This document shows, one piece after another, positions 6,001-9,246 of a DNA stretch of 9,246 nucleotides; positions within the stretch are counted from its first letter, which is position 1; every line of letters starts with the position of its first letter. The stretch covers positions 1 to 9,246 of the forward strand of contig JALWJV010000396.1 in assembly GCA_026996955.1 (NCBI GenBank). The letters run 5' to 3'. The position numbers and the translations under genes were made by a program. The notes under the pieces are model-generated. The model made no database searches, had not been told where the DNA came from, and was given only the letters and a program-made list of their open reading frames with translations. Source of the stretch: Deltaproteobacteria bacterium (GTDB taxonomy: Bacteria > Desulfobacterota > Dissulfuribacteria > Dissulfuribacterales > QOAL01).

Positions 6001-6047
6001 GGGCCTCTGTAAGCAGGCATGTGATGTGCGCTTTCTTGCCGAGGCCC
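6001..6047. terminator. Possible bidirectional stem between gpmI and the PilZ gene
   Basis: GGGCCTC (6001-6007) is an exact complement of GAGGCCC (6041-6047). The long loop has an internal AAGC/GCTT pair. It sits in the middle of the 76-bp convergent gap, where terminators for both sides would be expected, but neither flank has a proper T-run. It is a weak candidate. Confidence 0.3.
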
Positions 6048-6068
6048 TGTTTATACGCATGAGCTTGG

Positions 6069-6413
6069 CTATGCCTTGGCGGTCTTCCAGAAAAGCGCCT
6101 GGATTACCTCCCGTATTCCTGATTCCTGTTCAGGCGTTACATTAAGAAACTGAATACCCAGGAAGTGCTTCATTCCACGTTTTTTGTGCCAGCGGACAAC
6201 ACCGTGAAGCTTAAGACCTGCGCTCATGGGGATCGCCATTGTAATCTCAGTTCCTTCCTCAAGGCTCTTCATGCATTCAATCTGCATTCCTCCAAGGCTT
6301 ATGTCCACAATATCACCGCTTAGTAGTAGTGATCCGTCTGAAAAGTCCACGAGTGTGCCGTGACGAAGCCTGTCATGTTTCCGCTTGTCAACAATTTGTC
6401 CTGATACAGTCAT
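6069..6413 (-). CDS. PilZ-domain protein, probable cyclic-di-GMP receptor
   Basis: This 114-residue protein consists of one PilZ domain. Both c-di-GMP-binding signatures are present: R11-x3-R15 (RKHDR, followed by R17) and D37-x-S39-x-x-G42 (DISLGG). Later strands fit the beta-barrel (GLKLHGVVRWHKKR, then FLGIQF). Domains of this type bind cyclic di-GMP and act on a partner in cis or trans; with no other domain here, the effect must be through a partner. AAGGGA lies 9 nt before the ATG. It is last in an apparent four-gene minus-strand operon, 52 bp after the PAP2 gene, and I find no promoter of its own in that gap. A role in controlling the upstream glycosylation genes is inference from position. 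Confidence 0.88.
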   Translation of the reverse strand: MTVSGQIVDKRKHDRLRHGTLVDFSDGSLLLSGDIVDISLGGMQIECMKSLEEGTEITMAIPMSAGLKLHGVVRWHKKRGMKHFLGIQFLNVTPEQESGIREVIQALFWKTAKA

Positions 6414-6465
6414 ATATGCAAGTCCCTTTCATAAACAATATGGAAGCCGGTTGTTGCCCCGTATT

Positions 6466-7074
6466 TTATTCCCCTTTTTCCACTAATCGGCACTTGTCGA
6501 AAGAAATAAAAGAAATTACCGCCTTCCATGTTGACAGTCCCAGAATGATTCCTGTAACTGTGCCTCCAACAACGTCAAGCGGGTAGTGCACTCCAAGGTA
6601 TATTCTGGACCAGCACACCAGAATTGCAAGCACAATCACAGGCACGCCCCGCCACCTCCACCAGGCAGTAAGGTATGAGGCAGCAGTCCACATGTTGGTG
6701 GCATGACACGATGGCCATGCCAGTGTCCCTGAGATATGACTTCGAAACGCTGGGTCAGTCACAAGCCACTTGGAGCCCTTGAACAGGTAAATGCCGTCAA
6801 GTACCTCATAGGGCCTGACCCTTCCTACTATCTCCTTGATTACCCTTGCACAGAGCAGATCACTCATGCCGACCGCAACTATGCCTGCAATCCATAGTAT
6901 CCGCTCCCTATTGTCTCCTCTGCAGAACCTCCACAATATGAAGGGCACAATGACCGGAAGGAAAAAATTGAAATTGGATATTACAGGAAAGACCACATCC
7001 AGCAGGGGGGATCTTGCATGGTTGATTCGGATAAAAAACGATGTGTCAAGTTGAATAATTGATGAGATATCCAT
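6466..7074 (-). CDS. PAP2-superfamily membrane phosphatase
   Basis: This 202-residue integral membrane protein has about five or six hydrophobic spans. The three-part phosphatase signature is present: K80-x6-R87-P88 (KEIVGRVRP); P121-S-C-H124 (PSCHATN, with Cys where PSGH is usual); and S156-R157-x5-H163-x3-D167 (SRIYLGVHYPLD). H124 would be the acid/base residue and H163 the nucleophile. The family dephosphorylates lipid (pyro)phosphates such as undecaprenyl diphosphate, phosphatidate or lipid A 1-phosphate on the periplasmic side. Next to a lipid-linked-sugar transferase, a role in recycling or trimming the carrier lipid is a reasonable inference. The start is 3 nt past the stop of the preceding transferase gene and has no clear Shine-Dalgarno, so translation is probably coupled. 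An exact substrate cannot be told from sequence. Confidence 0.9.
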   Translation of the reverse strand: MDISSIIQLDTSFFIRINHARSPLLDVVFPVISNFNFFLPVIVPFILWRFCRGDNRERILWIAGIVAVGMSDLLCARVIKEIVGRVRPYEVLDGIYLFKGSKWLVTDPAFRSHISGTLAWPSCHATNMWTAASYLTAWWRWRGVPVIVLAILVCWSRIYLGVHYPLDVVGGTVTGIILGLSTWKAVISFISFDKCRLVEKGE

Positions 7075-7077
7075 GAC

Positions 7078-8682
7078 TTAATTTGGGCCCGGTTTAAACT
7101 CAGAACCATAATAGATGTTGTACGCCCTTATCCTGTGCTTCCCCTTAATAATTGAAACAGAATCGACTTTTATAAATTGTCGGAAATGCCTCGGCAGGTC
7201 TGCTGGCAGCTCCTTGCCCTGGTCAACAATGATTAGTGCGTCCCAGCCACTGAGCCTGTCTGGTCCTGACCAGAGCTCATACTGAGTGCTGATACGATTT
7301 CTGTTGCCGCTCCACCGGTAGGTTACAGGGTTTCCTGGCATGTAAAATGCGAGCTCTGATGCGGTTTGTCTCCTTCTGGTAACAATGAATGTCCGGTCAC
7401 GCCTGGGCAAGTTATTTTTGATAGATTCAACCTGTGAGGCAAGATCCTTCCATCCTGATACCCTGGTAAACGGGTCAAGTTTTGTGCCCTCAAGTGGTGT
7501 GGCAGGTATGAGCACAGGAAGAGAGTAAAGGATCATTGCCATTATCCCACCTGTAATCAGGGCAGGTTTGACAAGACCCCTCATCCTGTTGATTTTTTTG
7601 CCAAGATCAAAAACACCGCAGTACCAGGCTGCTGTAAATATCAGCGGGGCAATGTAAAAGGGTGCGGGCCAGTTTGCATTTACCCTTTGTTTAAGGCTTA
7701 ATGCTGTAATGGGAAGGAGTATGGCAATGCCTGAAAGAAGCAGCATTCCACCTGCCTGGCGGTGCAGAATGGGCGGTGTGATTTTTTGTGACGTTTTATC
7801 TGTGGGAGTGTTTCGAAATATAAATGTTTTGTACATTAAAAGCCCGGCCACTCCGGTAAGAAACACCAATAAACAGGTTACTGGTGAGATAACTGCCAGT
7901 TGAGAACCTGCAAATTCTGAAAAAGTCCTGAGAGATTCAAGCAGGCTGTGGTCCGACTGTTCAAAGTGGTGGGCAGTGTGGGTAAGGGTAATCCACTGGT
8001 GCTGCATGTTCCACCAGATAACAGGGGCAAGTGCCAGTATTGAGATCAGTATTGCAAGATGCAGTCTCCAGGATTTTATCAAATGCCTGGTATCCTTCCC
8101 TGCCATGATAAATGTAAGGAAAACGGGCCAGAAGGCAAACATGGTCTGTTTGGAGAGAAATCCTGCTCCCGCAGCGATTCCGGTAATGAGCCACCAGGCC
8201 AGAGAAGTAGCTGTTTTTCTGTTTAGAAGTTCTGCCTGCACTGCATTCCATGCAGAGAATAGTGCCATTGCCCAGAAGCACAGCAGCGGGGCATCAATGG
8301 TCATCACAAATCCTGCCACACATGCCCCAGGGGAGGCTGCCGCAAGGAGGGCTGCAAAGAGGCCAGTTTTTGGATTAAACATTGCCCTTGCTGCAAGAAA
8401 GCAGAACAGGATTGAAAGGGTACCGAAAATTGCAGCAGGGAGCCTGACAGCAAATGCCGAGTTTCCCAGAAGGTGTGTGCCACCAGCTATTATCCATGCA
8501 ACCATTGGTGGTTTGCTGTAATAGCCCCAGTCAAGCCTTCGGGACCAGTCCCAGTAATATGCCTCGTCAGGGGACAGCTCTATGGGGGCGAAGTACAGAA
8601 AGGTGATGCGCCAAACAAGTAGCATCAGCATGAATGATGCACCAAGCAGGTCCCACCTTGAGTTTTTTTGAACATGTTTCAT
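7078..8682 (-). CDS. ArnT/PMT-like membrane glycosyltransferase (GT39/GT83 type)
   Basis: This 534-residue polytopic membrane protein fits the PMT_2 family. After a first span (about 13-31) comes the hallmark first periplasmic loop, LSPDEAYYWDWS (37-48), with the D39-E40 pair expected to be catalytic, then YYSKPPMVAW (54-63). A second acidic loop motif, MTIDAPLL, follows at 127-134. At least ten hydrophobic spans run to about residue 395. The C-terminal ~130 residues are hydrophilic and probably periplasmic, with ELAFYMPGNPVTYRW. Members move a sugar from a polyprenyl phosphate to lipid A, glycan or protein; ArnT adds aminoarabinose. Here neither sugar nor acceptor is known. Its ATG overlaps the upstream gene's TAA by one base (TAATG), with GGAG about 11 nt ahead, showing tight coupling. 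The symbol arnT is not assigned because the specificity cannot be seen. Confidence 0.88.
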   Translation of the reverse strand: MKHVQKNSRWDLLGASFMLMLLVWRITFLYFAPIELSPDEAYYWDWSRRLDWGYYSKPPMVAWIIAGGTHLLGNSAFAVRLPAAIFGTLSILFCFLAARAMFNPKTGLFAALLAAASPGACVAGFVMTIDAPLLCFWAMALFSAWNAVQAELLNRKTATSLAWWLITGIAAGAGFLSKQTMFAFWPVFLTFIMAGKDTRHLIKSWRLHLAILISILALAPVIWWNMQHQWITLTHTAHHFEQSDHSLLESLRTFSEFAGSQLAVISPVTCLLVFLTGVAGLLMYKTFIFRNTPTDKTSQKITPPILHRQAGGMLLLSGIAILLPITALSLKQRVNANWPAPFYIAPLIFTAAWYCGVFDLGKKINRMRGLVKPALITGGIMAMILYSLPVLIPATPLEGTKLDPFTRVSGWKDLASQVESIKNNLPRRDRTFIVTRRRQTASELAFYMPGNPVTYRWSGNRNRISTQYELWSGPDRLSGWDALIIVDQGKELPADLPRHFRQFIKVDSVSIIKGKHRIRAYNIYYGSEFKPGPN

Positions 8683-8684
8683 TA
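8680..8684 (-). promoter_or_regulatory. TAATG stop-start overlap between the flippase-like gene and the transferase
   Basis: The stop codon TAA (8684-8682) and start codon ATG (8682-8680) share one base. This arrangement is typical of translational coupling by terminating ribosomes and ties the products of the two genes together. It also decides the transferase start. Confidence 0.85.
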
Positions 8685-9246
8685 CGGGTGTATCTCCGTT
8701 TTTTTATAGCTTCCAGTGGAGTAAACCACCCCGCCAATAAGACTTGCAACAACCTGTATTGCAAAAAAGGCAAGGCTCAGCCCTATGGCCTTTGTTTCGG
8801 ATACACCGTAAAGCCCCATAAAGTAGATAAAGCCACCCTCTCTGACTCCAATACCATTCAAGGAGACTGGCAGCATGGTGAATATTGCCACCATGGGAAA
8901 GGCGGCAAAGTACAGTGCAGCAGGGACATCAATACCCATGCTTATTCCTGCAATAAAACAGATAATAATGCATAGTAACTGGATTATCAGGGAAAAAAAC
9001 AGGCAGAGGATAAGAACTGAAGGGTGCTTCCAGAAGGCAAGCAGGGCGTTTACCGCCTTTTTAATTATCTCATAGGGCAGTTTTGATGTGATATTTTCCA
9101 GGAGGGGTGCGCCTGTAAGTACCAGCAATGTTATTGCCCCTGAGAGTTTTAATATGGTTTCCAGATATCCTGGCAAGAGCCCGGGGTGTACAATCACGGT
9201 GCACGCGCCGATTATCAGAAGTGCGAACATGCCAAGCAGCCTGTCA
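8682..9246 (-). CDS. Lysylphosphatidylglycerol-synthase-TM / UPF0104-type membrane protein, N-terminus outside window
   Basis: Only the last 187 residues are inside the window; the frame is still open at the right edge. The first visible residues, DRLLGMFALL, match the conserved DR-(L/V)-x-G motif of the LPG_synthase_TM family (PF03706), so an upstream part with several spans is missing. Further spans lie around HPSVLILCLFFSLIIQLLC and AALYFAAFPMVAIFTMLPV. The conserved LPVSLNGIGVREGGFIYFM (SxxGxGxREG) is typical of the family. Members of this family are proposed flippases or lipid-carrier transporters; there is no MprF aminoacyl-transferase domain after the membrane part. It is first in the visible operon and overlaps the transferase gene by one base. 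The pairing suggests it helps move or present the lipid-linked sugar donor, which is inference. Confidence 0.87.
   Translation of the reverse strand, partial: DRLLGMFALLIIGACTVIVHPGLLPGYLETILKLSGAITLLVLTGAPLLENITSKLPYEIIKKAVNALLAFWKHPSVLILCLFFSLIIQLLCIIICFIAGISMGIDVPAALYFAAFPMVAIFTMLPVSLNGIGVREGGFIYFMGLYGVSETKAIGLSLAFFAIQVVASLIGGVVYSTGSYKKTEIHP

Noticed and set aside
7976..8521. 181-codon open frame antisense to the PMT-like transferase
   Set aside because: Shadow of a well-supported membrane protein gene; no ribosome site and no family resemblance.

Overview
The window is a chromosomal stretch from a Gram-negative bacterium, most likely a sulfate-reducer-type member of the Desulfobacterota (former Deltaproteobacteria). 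This placement is inferred from gene types: a SurA/PpiC-like periplasmic isomerase, a free-standing Smr protein, a bacterial DUF3524 glycosyltransferase, a lipid-linked sugar transferase cluster and a small Cys-rich orphan. No rRNA or other marker gene confirms it. Base composition and codon use look similar throughout, and I see no transposase, integrase, phage gene, tRNA, rRNA or CRISPR array.

Layout. (1) 1-925, minus: 5' part of a secreted SurA-type peptidyl-prolyl isomerase that runs off the left edge. (2) 926-1230: divergent promoter region. (3) 1231-1749, plus: SlyD-like FKBP isomerase with a Cys-only metal-binding tail, closed by a strong intrinsic terminator (1786-1811). (4) 1820-2123: a roughly 300 bp palindromic non-coding element. 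(5) 2130-3320, minus: DUF3524 glycosyltransferase of the tRNA-queuosine mannosyltransferase (QTMAN/GTDC1) family. Its start codon overlaps that of (6) 3319-3645, plus: an Smr-domain protein. (7) 3754-3953: a second large nested palindrome. (8) 3964-4218, minus: an 84-residue four-Cys protein of unknown role. (9) 4478-5992, plus: cofactor-independent phosphoglycerate mutase GpmI. (10) 6069-9246, minus: an apparent operon, in transcription order LPG-synthase-TM-type flippase-like protein (partial), ArnT/PMT-like glycosyltransferase, PAP2 lipid phosphatase and PilZ protein.

How the parts may work together. The first two genes are unrelated folds doing the same chemistry (prolyl isomerisation), one periplasmic and one probably cytosolic, read divergently. 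The last four genes form a coherent envelope module. A multi-spanning membrane protein and a lipid-phosphate-sugar-dependent transferase would decorate an outer-surface acceptor such as lipid A, O-antigen core or a protein. The PAP2 enzyme would recycle the lipid (pyro)phosphate, and a PilZ protein may add cyclic-di-GMP control. The acceptor and sugar are not visible here.

The most unusual structure is non-coding. Two long imperfect palindromes, each with an internal insertion on one arm and a shared edge motif TATT(C/G)AGCGT, fill the two roomy convergent intergenic gaps. They look like members of a repeat family (MITE-like or REP/BIME-like), possibly doubling as bidirectional transcript-end structures.
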